A stretch of DNA of 64,000 bases, from the NCBI RefSeq assembly GCF_900129785.1, contig NZ_FSRC01000001.1, positions 248,001 to 312,000 on the forward strand, read 5' to 3'. Both the position numbers and the translations under genes were made by a program. Positions within the stretch are counted from its first letter, which is position 1, and every line of letters starts with the position of its first letter. The stretch is from Algoriphagus halophilus (GTDB lineage Bacteria > Bacteroidota > Bacteroidia > Cytophagales > Cyclobacteriaceae). This document shows, in pieces, positions 1 through 9,059 of this stretch. Below the pieces are notes generated by a model. It had not been told where the DNA came from and ran no database searches. It saw nothing but the letters and a program-made list of their open reading frames with translations.

Positions 1-1932
1 TGTGGATTTTGCCTGGTAAATTTTTGAATTTCCTATTTGGGCAATTAAACGCTTGATATTGTATCCGTTTTCCACAAAGTCTGTAGCAAGCCAATCCAAT
101 AAATCCTGACTCCATGGCTCATTGTCCATTTCGTCCACCGGTTCTACGATTCCTCTTCCCATCATCTGCTTCCATATCCTGTTTACGATGGTCCGGTACA
201 TTCTTCCATTGGCAGGTTGTACTAAGTTCTCTGCCAACTGCTTGAGTTTTTCAGATCGACTGGCAGCATAAGCTATATCCCCCAGTTCTTCCCATAATAT
301 TCTGGTGTCAGCCATTTTGCCAGTTGGCTGCTCACATCTACTGATTTCCAAAGTAGAGTCTGCAAAAATATTTGCAAAGGCATAAGACTCTTCCAGTTTC
401 CAGTCACTGATAAATGAATCGTGGCAGGAAGCGCATTTTAAATTCAGTCCCAATATAACCTGTCCTACATTTTGGGCAGCTTGCAATTCAGTTCTCTGGC
501 TTGCATTGACCGTGCCCCTCCATCTAATCCCCTCGATAAAACCTTTTGATTTTTCGCTTGGGTTTAACAGCTCTTTGACAAACAAGTCATAAGGCTTGTT
601 TTCTTCCAAAGACTTATACAACCAATCGGTGATGTTATATCGGCCATTCGTAATGTAGCCAGTTCCGGTATAGTCATTTCTTAAGGCATCGTTCCAAAAG
701 GTTAGCCAATGTGTGGCATAATCCTGATCTCTATTCAGCAATTCATTAAGCCAAATACTCCTTTTGTTTGGACGGTTATCCTTGATAAATGATTCAAATT
801 CCGCCTGAGAAGGGATGAGTCCTATTACATCCAAGTAAATCCTCCTTAAGTAAACTCGGTCCGAAACTTCTTCTGGCCAATTGATTCCATGTTGGTTAAA
901 ATACTGATTCACCCATAGGTCAATAGGATTACTTAATCCATTGGAAGGGTTGGGTAATTCGGGAGATCTAGGGGCCAACTCTGCTACTCTATAGACACTT
1001 TGTTGAGCTGCTCCGTCCGGCCAAGGCGCTCCTTTTTGGATCCATAATTCCAAAAGCGCTTTTTCTTGATCATTAAGTAGATTTCCTTTGGCCGGCATTA
1101 CCTCTTTATGACCTTTTTTTAGATTGATTCTTCGAATCAGCTCACTTTCGGAAGGACTTCCAGGAACAATGACTTTTCCGTTTTCACCTCCTTCAAAAAC
1201 ATATTCTTTTTCATCAAGCCTTAGCTCACCTTCAATTTTTGCTCCACTATGACATTTATAACAGTTATGTGCAAATACCATTCGTACTTCACCTATCAAT
1301 TTCATTTCCTTTTCTGGGGAAAGCTCAGATTGATAAGAAGCCAGGTTAATGTTTAATTTTTCAATGTTTTGACTGCTTTCATTACCGGGAATTACTTCCG
1401 TTAGAAAGTCCTCTCCATGTGTCAAGGAACCTCCGAAATGACCCGTGATAGAAACACCAATGGTAGTTAGGAATAATACACTCCTTAATGTTCGGACGTT
1501 TGATCTGCTTCGATTTTTATGGATTCGGTAAAGATAGAATAGAAGAAAGGCACTCAGACCAGCTGTTACCAAACCCACCTGTTTGTGAAGATCCAACGTT
1601 GCTCCACTGGTTCCCTCTGAGGATGCAAGCAGAAGTCCGAATATGGCAGAAACGATGGCACTGATTCCTCCTGCTATCAATAAAGCTGAAATGGCGGGTC
1701 TAAATTTGGATTGGTAATTTTTCAATGAAAAAATCTCCAAAGCTGCAGCGAATAGAAGAAGGGCAATTGGAAAGTGCACGACCATTGGATGGAGTCTTCC
1801 CAAAAATGTCCAAAGCCAAAAAGGGCTTGATTCTGCAGGGGCTGTTTCTTGGCTAAATACTGGAAGCGCAAGGAATAGCAATGCGAATGCAAGCAGCCTA
1901 AAGATGATATGTTTGCCTATAGTCTTAAACAT
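1..1932 (-). CDS. Partial DUF2231/cytochrome/DUF1549/DUF1553 (planctomycete-type) protein
   Basis: The reading frame is open from an ATG at 1930-1932 to the window edge, so the C-terminus is missing (644 codons visible). The N-terminus has a signal or anchor helix, then a DUF2231-like membrane region (about residues 35-150) containing the motif HPMVVHFPIALL. A c-type haem motif C224-Y-K-C227-H lies in a planctomycete-cytochrome-like domain. A DUF1549-like region follows with a second CxxCH at C500-A-S-C503-H, and a DUF1553-like region starts near residue 560. Family knowledge: such proteins are membrane-attached, bind haem and usually sit beside DUF1501 genes in catabolic loci of Planctomycetes and Bacteroidota. 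Their biochemical role is not settled. The partner gene would lie off the window. Identification of the architecture is good; the function is unknown. Confidence 0.88.
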   Translation of the reverse strand, partial: MFKTIGKHIIFRLLAFALLFLALPVFSQETAPAESSPFWLWTFLGRLHPMVVHFPIALLLFAAALEIFSLKNYQSKFRPAISALLIAGGISAIVSAIFGLLLASSEGTSGATLDLHKQVGLVTAGLSAFLLFYLYRIHKNRSRSNVRTLRSVLFLTTIGVSITGHFGGSLTHGEDFLTEVIPGNESSQNIEKLNINLASYQSELSPEKEMKLIGEVRMVFAHNCYKCHSGAKIEGELRLDEKEYVFEGGENGKVIVPGSPSESELIRRINLKKGHKEVMPAKGNLLNDQEKALLELWIQKGAPWPDGAAQQSVYRVAELAPRSPELPNPSNGLSNPIDLWVNQYFNQHGINWPEEVSDRVYLRRIYLDVIGLIPSQAEFESFIKDNRPNKRSIWLNELLNRDQDYATHWLTFWNDALRNDYTGTGYITNGRYNITDWLYKSLEENKPYDLFVKELLNPSEKSKGFIEGIRWRGTVNASQRTELQAAQNVGQVILGLNLKCASCHDSFISDWKLEESYAFANIFADSTLEISRCEQPTGKMADTRILWEELGDIAYAASRSEKLKQLAENLVQPANGRMYRTIVNRIWKQMMGRGIVEPVDEMDNEPWSQDLLDWLATDFVENGYNIKRLIAQIGNSKIYQAKST

Positions 1933-2308
1933 GTCCACTGATTCAGACTAGAAATTAATGGATTTAGGGAATTATGCTATCCTGATTGAAGCCTGTTTTT
2001 ATGAATGGTACCTATTTCCTGTATTCTTCCTCCACTTTTTCACTCATGGAAGGTGATTTTACTTAGTTCCATGTCGGGATAAGAAGCTTTATGTAATATC
2101 TCCTGAATCCCTTAGTTGATATCTTGGCATCCTATTCGCACTATATATGACCTATTCAGCCATAGGCAGAATGATAGAACAGTATCAAGCTGTTAATAAA
2201 ATTGTTTTTGTATTAGTACGACTTAAAGATGCTAGACAAAAGTTATTCTCAATTAGAGAAACTTCTGTTTGTGGTTTTACATGATTGTTCAATTTAAAAC
2301 TAAGAGCC

Positions 2309-2899
2309 ATGAAAAACCGATTAAATATTTTAATGATTTCCATTTTTGCATTTGCAGCATTTGCTTGTTCACCTTCAGGAATGAAAGTAGTGACCCAAGA
2401 AAAAGAGACTGCAGATGTAACCGATTATCAAACCTATAATTGGATTTTTGAGGATGCAATTATCCCTGAAGATAAAATGATTGTCGCTTCTGATGGGATT
2501 TTGGTATATAATAACCAATCTGACCGTAAGAAGCTAAAAGATGCCATAGAGCTTCAAATGGAGGCTAGAGGCTTTAAAAAGGATGTTTTAAACCCTGATA
2601 TGCTTGTTGATTTCTCCATTTTGGAAAATGATACCGAGCTGAGGAAGTTCGTCATGACCAATGGACAGGATTACCTAGGATTTGGACCAAGGTCTGAAAC
2701 CACAGAAATGGTACCTGTCGATGAAGGAACTGTTATCATCAATTTTCTTGATGCAAATACAGGATATCAAATATGGCAAGGATTTGCTTCAGGTACTCTT
2801 GAAAAAGAGGACATGAATAACCTATCTACTATTAAAAATAAAGTAGGTGCAATCTTTGAAGATTTCAATTTTGATCAATACGGTACAAGTGGGCAATAA
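2309..2899 (+). CDS. DUF4136-like lipoprotein
   Basis: This is a 196-residue exported lipoprotein. I chose the ATG at 2309 over an in-frame TTG at 2285 because it begins MKNRLNIL, giving a compact signal peptide that ends in a lipobox (FAAFAC). The mature part has the features of DUF4136 lipoproteins: an early TYNW-type strand after the lipidated cysteine, a central segment of the type kkLkdAIelqmeaRGF, and a late segment ending in GtLekedm. Family members are small outer-membrane or periplasmic lipoproteins of unknown function in many Gram-negatives. It is a single-gene unit: a divergent gene lies upstream and a strong hairpin terminator follows 27 bases after the stop. Confidence 0.8.
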   Translation: MKNRLNILMISIFAFAAFACSPSGMKVVTQEKETADVTDYQTYNWIFEDAIIPEDKMIVASDGILVYNNQSDRKKLKDAIELQMEARGFKKDVLNPDMLVDFSILENDTELRKFVMTNGQDYLGFGPRSETTEMVPVDEGTVIINFLDANTGYQIWQGFASGTLEKEDMNNLSTIKNKVGAIFEDFNFDQYGTSGQ

Positions 2900-2925
2900 G
2901 CCACTAAACCTTACCTAATGTAAAA

Positions 2926-2960
2926 GGGTAGACGCGATAAGTTGCGTCTACCCTTTTTTT
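2926..2960 (+). terminator. Intrinsic terminator after the DUF4136 lipoprotein
   Basis: A perfect 10-bp stem (gggtagacgc / gcgtctaccc, 2926-2935 with 2944-2953) has an 8-base loop and is followed by seven T residues. It ends the plus-strand lipoprotein transcript. The preceding A run (2922-2925) is short, so terminator function for the converging SDR gene is possible but weaker. Confidence 0.9.
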
Positions 2961-3048
2961 GTGGATGTGGAATGTTTTCCACAATCTGTTACATTATAAA
3001 GACAAAAATCAAATCCTATAAATTTGATCTTCAATGAATTAGATTTTT

Positions 3049-3843
3049 TTATAAGATTGACTTGACCAAGCCACCTTCTACGCGGATGGAGGCTCCATTG
3101 GTCGCAGAGGCTAAAGGACTGGAGAAATAAACTACAGTATTGGCAACTTCCTCCACACTTGCAAACCGTTGAATTAAGGAAGTAGGCCTCATGTTTTTGA
3201 AGAAATCTTTTTCTACCTCCTCAGTCGATGTTTTATTGCTTTTTGCCAAATCCTCTATAAAGATTCCTACTCCTTTAGATTTGGTAGGTCCTGGTAGAAT
3301 AGAATTTACAGTCACATTCGTCCCTTTGGTTAATTCTGCTAAACCTCTACTTATACTAATTTGAGCTGTTTTGGTCATGCCATAATGAATCATTTCTTCG
3401 GGAATAAAAACTCCGGATTCACTGGATATGAAAATTATTCTCCCCCAGTTTTTTTGAAGCATTTTTGGAAGGTAATGTCGGGAGAGTCTGACGCCGCTCA
3501 TGACATTCAATTCAAAGAAACGAAACCAATCTTCATCAGGAATTTCTTCAAATGATTTGGGTTCGAAAATCCCTGCATTGTTAATCAAAATGTCAATTTC
3601 TGGAACTGTTGAAATTAATCGATTGACATCTTCCACTTTGGAAAAGTCTGCAGCAACCCCAGAGACTTTCTCACTTCCAGTGGAGGTTTTAAGACTTGAT
3701 ACTGCCTTACTAACACTTTCTTCTGTCCGGCCATTGATCACTACTTCGGCACCTTCCTTTAAAAATCTCTCTGCTATTGCATAGCCGATACCTGCAGTAG
3801 ATCCGCTAATAAAGGCTTTTTTGTCTGCTAATTTTAAATCCAT
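3049..3843 (-). CDS. SDR family NAD(P)-dependent oxidoreductase
   Basis: This is a 264-residue classical short-chain dehydrogenase/reductase. The cofactor motif SGSTAGIG is at residues 13-20, NNAG at 88-91, and the catalytic set is Ser140/141, Tyr154 and Lys158 (HYGMTK). There is no signal peptide, so it is cytoplasmic. The C-terminal part (GGLVKSIL end) is of the type seen in 3-oxoacyl-ACP-reductase-like SDRs, but such proteins act on many alcohols or ketones and the substrate cannot be read from the sequence. It stands alone; the next minus-strand gene starts about 105 bases away and appears unrelated. The family call is secure. Confidence 0.9.
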   Translation of the reverse strand: MDLKLADKKAFISGSTAGIGYAIAERFLKEGAEVVINGRTEESVSKAVSSLKTSTGSEKVSGVAADFSKVEDVNRLISTVPEIDILINNAGIFEPKSFEEIPDEDWFRFFELNVMSGVRLSRHYLPKMLQKNWGRIIFISSESGVFIPEEMIHYGMTKTAQISISRGLAELTKGTNVTVNSILPGPTKSKGVGIFIEDLAKSNKTSTEEVEKDFFKNMRPTSLIQRFASVEEVANTVVYFSSPLASATNGASIRVEGGLVKSIL

Positions 3844-3948
3844 GAAATTGAAATGTTTTAGTTTTTAAAAATGGCGATCGTTTCGCCTTGCTTTTAAACT
3901 GATAGGAACTTCATATAATTCGTTTAAATCAGAGAATTTCTAGAAATT

Positions 3949-4665
3949 TTAGTTTGGTTGGTTGAGGTGGTGTTTTTCTTGAGTTTCTAGAAAAGGTAGG
4001 AATTCAATTGCTTCACTTTCAAAATAATATTGAATTACTAATCCATCTGGATTAATAAGTACCGATGTGGGAGATTTTATAATATGATACCTTTCAAAAA
4101 AACCACGTCCATTATTAACCAAATGAATAATTGGTTGGTACTCTCCAAATGATGTTTTTAGATCCTCCTCATATGCAAATAGACTGAAACACTCAATAGA
4201 ATAGTTTTTTTTAGCCTTTTGTAAATCTAGGTACAACTTATCCCAAACTGGTTTTTTAATAAATTGAGTTAAATGATTGAAATGAATCAAAACCCATTTT
4301 TCGTTTAATTGGTCTTTTCCAAACTCTTCTCCTTCTATGGTCTTGAATACAAATTCCGGGAAGTTTTCTCCAATCTTTGGCCTTAGTTCTGGGTCTCTAC
4401 GATATTTTTTATAAGGTTCATTTGGATCATACAAAGCTTTTTCGAGTTCCCCATATTTTCCGTATAAATGTTGTAACTCCAAACCAGGTTTCTCTTTCAA
4501 CAACTCCATCAATTGTTTATTGGATATTTTTTCGCCGGAGACTTTATTAAAAACCTTGCCTTCTAAGTTATAGTTTGATACTGTTCTGGATCTTGATATA
4601 ATTTGCTGAGCAGTTATTTTGAAAGAGAAAAGGAAAAATAAAAAAAGAAATAGTGGTGATTTCAT
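3949..4665 (-). CDS. Secreted thioredoxin-fold protein lacking CxxC
   Basis: This 238-residue protein has a very hydrophobic signal peptide (about residues 1-19). From about residue 90 it resembles AhpC/TSA or TlpA-like thioredoxin folds: a PKIGENFPEFVF entry strand, a KWVLIHF strand, then a late cis-Pro-like SPTSVLINPDG segment. Where redox-active members carry CxxC just after the first core strand, this one reads NHLTQFIKKP, and the mature region has only one cysteine (in SIECFSLF). It is therefore unlikely to be a dithiol oxidoreductase. It could be a binding or structural derivative. The N-terminal 90 residues match nothing I recognise. The fold call is moderate; the function is unknown. 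Confidence 0.6.
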   Translation of the reverse strand: MKSPLFLFLFFLFSFKITAQQIISRSRTVSNYNLEGKVFNKVSGEKISNKQLMELLKEKPGLELQHLYGKYGELEKALYDPNEPYKKYRRDPELRPKIGENFPEFVFKTIEGEEFGKDQLNEKWVLIHFNHLTQFIKKPVWDKLYLDLQKAKKNYSIECFSLFAYEEDLKTSFGEYQPIIHLVNNGRGFFERYHIIKSPTSVLINPDGLVIQYYFESEAIEFLPFLETQEKHHLNQPN

Positions 4666-4740
4666 GAATTCAATTTGTTCAAAAATAGGGTTCAGGGGCT
4701 TGTTTTCAAAACTAGTATCTCTTTAATAATTAAAACATTT

Positions 4741-5253
4741 TTAATTTCTCCACCAACCATTTTGTTTTCGGATATACACTATTTGGCCCGTATGATAGGC
4801 ATTGTGGGCAGCGATATTAGCCAAGGTTTCTTTCCAGCCAGCGAATTGTTCCTCATTCATTTTTTTGGTTTCCTCTTCTATATCAGAAAGAATTTGATCC
4901 AGTTTCTGAGTCATATTCTTCCAGTCCTCTTCAGATATTTCACTAAAGGTGAGATCATTGTTTCCATCAAATTCTGCTACATCATTTCCTTGCATTGCTT
5001 TTAAAAGCCGCTCATTCCAAAAAACCAAATGAGAAACCAATTGAGCAATGGAATGATTTCCAGAGTCATCATGCCAATTTGCATTTTTGGCGCTCAAATC
5101 ATCCATAGCAGTATTGACTGGGGCAAACCAGTTTTCATTTGTATGGGAATATTCTAACTGTTTAACCAGAAATTCTTGATCTATTTGTCCAAATGCCTGT
5201 TGAAGCCCTCCAATTAAGAAGGAGAGAATGAAAAGTAGCTGAAGTGTTTTCAT
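4741..5253 (-). CDS. Secreted DinB-like four-helix protein
   Basis: This 170-residue protein has a Sec signal peptide (cleavage near QAFGQ, about residue 22). The rest is predicted helical and matches the DinB / YfiT-like metalloenzyme fold. The typical His of the second helix (SIAQLVSHLVFWNERLL) and the C-terminal His pair AAHNAYHTGQIVYIRK would bind a divalent metal. DinB-superfamily proteins include thiol S-transferases and many uncharacterised proteins, and most are cytoplasmic, so the export signal is a notable variation. The gene lies 75 bases upstream of the thioredoxin-fold gene on the same strand and might be co-transcribed with it. The substrate is unknown. Confidence 0.78.
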   Translation of the reverse strand: MKTLQLLFILSFLIGGLQQAFGQIDQEFLVKQLEYSHTNENWFAPVNTAMDDLSAKNANWHDDSGNHSIAQLVSHLVFWNERLLKAMQGNDVAEFDGNNDLTFSEISEEDWKNMTQKLDQILSDIEEETKKMNEEQFAGWKETLANIAAHNAYHTGQIVYIRKQNGWWRN

Positions 5254-5364
5254 GATGATTGGTTTTTGTAGTGTCTTCTTTATGAAAATTACATCATTTT
5301 AATGATTATATCGGGGTTAGCCTTCGTGGATGGACAGTTGATATAGTCTTTTTTTTCTAGAAAA

Positions 5365-7800
5365 TCATCTTTGAAGGGTATCATTACTTCCTTCTTGCAA
5401 TGAAGCAATAGGATTGATTAAATAGCTTCTAAAGGACTGGATTAGAATTAGGGTAATAGAAAGAAATGAAAAAAGAATTACGGGGGCAGATAGGATCCAA
5501 AATGTGATTTTGGTCTGGAAGGCGTAGTTTTCAAGCCATTTATTTCCTAGTAAATAGAGGAATGGGATGCTGAAAATCCCAGCAAAAAGGAGTGAGCCAA
5601 ACGTGCCTTTCCCAAGGATTTTTGTAATATCCGTAAATCCCGCTCCCAAGGTTTTTCTTACACCAATCTCCTTAATTTTAGAGGAAGCGAGGAAATAAGT
5701 TAACCCGAAGAATCCCAAGGAAGCTACTAAAATAGCCAAGCTTGAAAAGATTTGGAATACCTGGAAAAAGTTCTCATCCCGCTGGTATTGTTGATTATAA
5801 AAATCATCAAGGAAGTAATAGCTGAATGGGTTCTCTGGAAAAGATGAATTCCAATAATCTTTCATTTCACTTAATAAAACATCTTCCGAAGCTTCTTTGT
5901 ATTTGATAAAGACGAATAAATCAGGTTGATCTCTAAGCTCAAAAATGATAGGTTGATAGGCCTGTTGAAGTGAAAATTGATGGAAGTTTTTTACCACTCC
6001 AATAATTTCGGGTGTTGAATTTACCCTGTAATGTATTTTTTCACCAATAGCTTCCTCAGGAGAATTGAAGCCTAATAATCTTACTGCCTCTTCATTTATG
6101 ATAATGGATCGCTTTTCATTTCTTTGTACGTCAAAATCTCTTCCAGCTAAAATTTCTATTTTGAACTGGGAAATGAAATTTTCGTCGATTTGAGTAAATG
6201 AATACGTATTAGCTTCTTCTTCCGGGCTGCCTATTTTTCTTACATAACCTTCAGCTTGTCCCCGAATGAGTTTTCCCGGAATAAAATTCGCACTTGTCAA
6301 CCCAATAATCTTTGAGTTTGCAAGAAGTGCATTCTGGAAGCTATTCATTCTCTCCTCTAGGTTAACACCTTCACTTTCTACACTTGGACCAGCAAGTACC
6401 AAGGTTTTTTCTAAATCCAACCCAGAGTTCGAGTTCTTCATGAATCTTAATTGGGAAGCAATCAGTAGCGTAAATCCTATGACAAAAATGGAAATTGCAA
6501 ACTGAAAAATAACTAGGGGGCGCTGGATCCGAAGCTGAATTTGGGACTTGGAAGTGATAGACCGAAAGGAACCTTTTGACACCAACCAGGCAGGATAGAT
6601 ACCTGAAAATATAATGGCTAGGGCCAATATCCCCACTTTTACACTCCAGGAGGTGGAGTATAATAACTGTTGTAAAAGATCGATGCTGGTTATTTTGATT
6701 AATAAAGGATTAATCAGAATTATCAATAAAACTGCAGACCCCAATGCGATTATGTTGATGAAAATTGCCTCGAAAAATAATTGATTGAATAGATGCCTTT
6801 TTCCTGCCCAGAAAATCTTTCTAACACCGATTTCTTTATTTCTCAAAATCACCCGGGCAGTTGCGAAATTGATGTAATTACATGCTGCGATTACTAAAAT
6901 CAAAAATGCCAAGGCTGCCAAAAGGAATAAAACGGGTTCGCTTCCATTGGCTTTAAATTCATTGATTAAATTTGACTTGAGATGTATTTCTTCTAATGGC
7001 ATAGCATGAAAACTGATTCCAGATTCTGGGAAGCCCTTTTCTTCAATAGCCTTTAAAGAGGCCTTGAATTCAGAAGCCTGATTGGAGGAAGGGATTTTGA
7101 CATAGGTATAAAAATCAGGCCCCCAGTTTGAAAATTCTTGATCTGGATTGGGATAAAGGTTTAAAGAGATCAATGCTGAAAAATCCAGGTGTGTATTTGA
7201 AGGCAAATCTTCTATGACTCCAGCTACCGTATAGTTTTTAAATTCTTGGTATCCGTTTTCCTGATAAATTCCATAAACCCCGTTGATGATTAAACTTCTA
7301 TTGATGGGATTTGTCTCGCCAAACAGTTTTTCTGAAAGTGATTTTGTTAAAATAATTGCCTGAGGGGTATTTTTCCACTGCTCTTCAGAGCCAGCAATGA
7401 ATGAAAAATCAAAGAAATCGAAAAAAGTGGTTTCTGCTCCAATAATCCCATCTTGGGCGATTAGGTTTTCACCTGCTTTTATGCTGGTATTTTGACCTGC
7501 TTTATGGATTCTTAAGACAGACTCGGTATTACTAAAACTGTTTCTGAGTTCTTCTCCTGCTTTTGAATAGATTCTTGCAGAAAAACTGGAACCACCGTTT
7601 TCCAAGGATTTTTCCTGATAGATTCTGTATATTTTTTCTGAGTCAGAATGGAAATTGTCAAAACTCTTTTCAAAAGCCCAATAAGAAAAAATCAACAAGC
7701 ATGAAGCCAATCCTACACTCAAGCCAAGTATACTGATCAACGAATAAAAAGGATGAAACTTGATGCCCCGAAGCGTTGAGATGAAGTAATGTTTAATCAT
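5365..7800 (-). CDS. ABC transporter permease (MacB/FtsX type)
   Basis: This 811-residue inner-membrane permease has the duplicated layout common in Bacteroidota. It has an N-terminal transmembrane helix (about 18-40), a periplasmic MacB-PCD-like domain, an FtsX three-helix block near 285-400, a further helix near 430-450, a second periplasmic domain, and a second FtsX block near 685-800. The cytoplasmic loop motif NKEIGVRKIFWAG and its second copy KIKEIGVRKTLGAG are the hallmark of this family. Such permeases couple an ATPase to mechanotransmission or export of peptides, lipoproteins or antimicrobials. No ATPase gene is adjacent, so it probably uses a subunit encoded elsewhere. The substrate is unknown. 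Confidence 0.9.
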   Translation of the reverse strand: MIKHYFISTLRGIKFHPFYSLISILGLSVGLASCLLIFSYWAFEKSFDNFHSDSEKIYRIYQEKSLENGGSSFSARIYSKAGEELRNSFSNTESVLRIHKAGQNTSIKAGENLIAQDGIIGAETTFFDFFDFSFIAGSEEQWKNTPQAIILTKSLSEKLFGETNPINRSLIINGVYGIYQENGYQEFKNYTVAGVIEDLPSNTHLDFSALISLNLYPNPDQEFSNWGPDFYTYVKIPSSNQASEFKASLKAIEEKGFPESGISFHAMPLEEIHLKSNLINEFKANGSEPVLFLLAALAFLILVIAACNYINFATARVILRNKEIGVRKIFWAGKRHLFNQLFFEAIFINIIALGSAVLLIILINPLLIKITSIDLLQQLLYSTSWSVKVGILALAIIFSGIYPAWLVSKGSFRSITSKSQIQLRIQRPLVIFQFAISIFVIGFTLLIASQLRFMKNSNSGLDLEKTLVLAGPSVESEGVNLEERMNSFQNALLANSKIIGLTSANFIPGKLIRGQAEGYVRKIGSPEEEANTYSFTQIDENFISQFKIEILAGRDFDVQRNEKRSIIINEEAVRLLGFNSPEEAIGEKIHYRVNSTPEIIGVVKNFHQFSLQQAYQPIIFELRDQPDLFVFIKYKEASEDVLLSEMKDYWNSSFPENPFSYYFLDDFYNQQYQRDENFFQVFQIFSSLAILVASLGFFGLTYFLASSKIKEIGVRKTLGAGFTDITKILGKGTFGSLLFAGIFSIPFLYLLGNKWLENYAFQTKITFWILSAPVILFSFLSITLILIQSFRSYLINPIASLQEGSNDTLQR

Positions 7801-8110
7801 AGTGGAAATTTTTCTCCCCCATGTGAAGGCTAAAGCTATGCCAACAAAAAGCTTTTAAAATAGGCGAAATAGCTGATAGTCTTAATATTAATTTACCAAG
7901 GCGAACAAAAACGTTCGAAAATGGACGAGAATATTTTTAGGAATACGCTTCTAGAACATGAGAAAAAACTCCGTCAATAGCAGCTTGTTAAAGGCTATAC
8001 TCACAGTTGGTAGAATCGAGCATTTCATTCAAGAAAATCTAGTTGAAAAAAAGCGTGTTGTTAGATTTTTGTCCCAAAACACGCTTTTTCAAAACTTTAA
8101 GGTTAGAGTT
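7801..8110. other. Intergenic region upstream of the permease
   Basis: These 310 bases separate the permease start from the prohibitin stop. The right part holds the prohibitin terminator. The remainder is AT-rich and presumably carries the permease promoter, but I cannot point to a convincing -33/-7 pair. Short open frames here have no coding character. Confidence 0.5.
8046..8089 (-). terminator. Intrinsic terminator after the prohibitin gene
   Basis: Perfect arms aaaaagcgtgtt (8048-8059) and aacacgcttttt (8078-8089) enclose an 18-base loop. Read on the minus strand the hairpin is followed by a U-rich tract and lies 22 bases beyond the prohibitin stop codon. Confidence 0.85.
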
Positions 8111-8947
8111 TTATTCGTTCTTGGCAGCTCCTACACCAATGAAAGGAATGGCTCCTGCTCCCGTCACTTCAGGAAGTATACCGTTCCATTTTTCAATGGC
8201 TTTTAGGTTAGCTTCAATTTTTCTCAACTCGATCAGATCTGGTGAGATATTCATTTTCTGAAGCCTCAAAGCCTCCGCTTCTGCTGTAGCAGCTGCAATA
8301 GTTTGCTCAGCTTCTACCCGAATTCGGTCCAGATCCCGCTTTGCTTTCAAGGCATTTTGCTCCGCTGTTTGCTTCGCTTCAATGGCATCGGTGAAGGTTT
8401 TTGAGAAACTAAAGGAAACGATTGAAAAAGCATCAACAGCAATGTTCGATTCAAGTAATCTAGAAGTTAAAGCATCTTTCATTTCTGTACTGACAGCTGG
8501 TCTCTTTGTGATTAATTCCTCTGCTGTATATCGAGCGGTTACAGCTTTCATTACCTCCTGAATTGCTGGGTCAATAATTCTTGCTTTAAACTCAACTCCG
8601 ATAGACTGGTAAACGATATTTGCTTTATCAGGAATCACGTGATAATTAAGTGCTACAGATAAGTCCACATCCTGAAGGTCTGAAGAGGCTGAGGCAGCAT
8701 CAGTAATTGCTTTTTGGATTTTTACATCCATCAATTCTACAGTCTGCACAATAGGTATTTTAAAGTGGATACCTTCCCCCAATACAGTGTTTTGCACTGC
8801 TCCAAAATTCAGGACGATTCCACGTTCTCCAGCTCCCACTTGAGCCCAGGGTTTAAAGGCAAATAGTAGAATTAAAATTATCCCTCCTATAATGACAGGC
8901 TTCCATGAGCCCTTTCTCATTTCATATTTTACGTCTTCGAAATCCAT
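8111..8947 (-). CDS. Prohibitin family (SPFH/Band 7) membrane protein
   Basis: This 278-residue protein has one N-terminal transmembrane helix (about 17-32, GGIILILLFAF) followed by an SPFH domain. It shows the prohibitin-style segments VGAGERGIVLNFGAVQ and GIHFKIPIVQTVELMDVKIQK. A long charged coiled coil (about 185-235, EAKQTAEQNALKAKRDLDRIRVEAEQ split over several heptads) leads to a C-terminal hydrophobic tail. Bacterial prohibitin-like proteins oligomerise into large ring-like assemblies on membranes and often control the FtsH protease. No protease gene is adjacent. It is its own transcription unit with a strong terminator, and the ggt gene lies 112 bases upstream. Confidence 0.92.
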   Translation of the reverse strand: MDFEDVKYEMRKGSWKPVIIGGIILILLFAFKPWAQVGAGERGIVLNFGAVQNTVLGEGIHFKIPIVQTVELMDVKIQKAITDAASASSDLQDVDLSVALNYHVIPDKANIVYQSIGVEFKARIIDPAIQEVMKAVTARYTAEELITKRPAVSTEMKDALTSRLLESNIAVDAFSIVSFSFSKTFTDAIEAKQTAEQNALKAKRDLDRIRVEAEQTIAAATAEAEALRLQKMNISPDLIELRKIEANLKAIEKWNGILPEVTGAGAIPFIGVGAAKNE

Positions 8948-8989
8948 TTTTCATTTGTTGTTATCTTGACAAGGTAGTCTTTTCCTACT

Positions 8990-9014
8990 AGAAAAGGCTT
9001 TCAGCAATGAAAGC
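8990..9014 (-). terminator. Possible weak terminator after ggt
   Basis: A 7-bp stem (8997-9003 with 9008-9014) with a 4-base loop is followed on the minus strand by CTTTTC. It lies 46 bases past the ggt stop. The short U tract makes it weaker than the others in the window. Confidence 0.4.
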
Positions 9015-9059
9015 ATGGATTCCAATCAGAATTCAGAGAAAATTAGGGGGGATACTTTG

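Noticed and set aside
7958..8206. 82-codon plus-strand ORF
   Set aside because: Runs across the prohibitin terminator and antisense to its coding region; amino-acid pattern is not protein-like.
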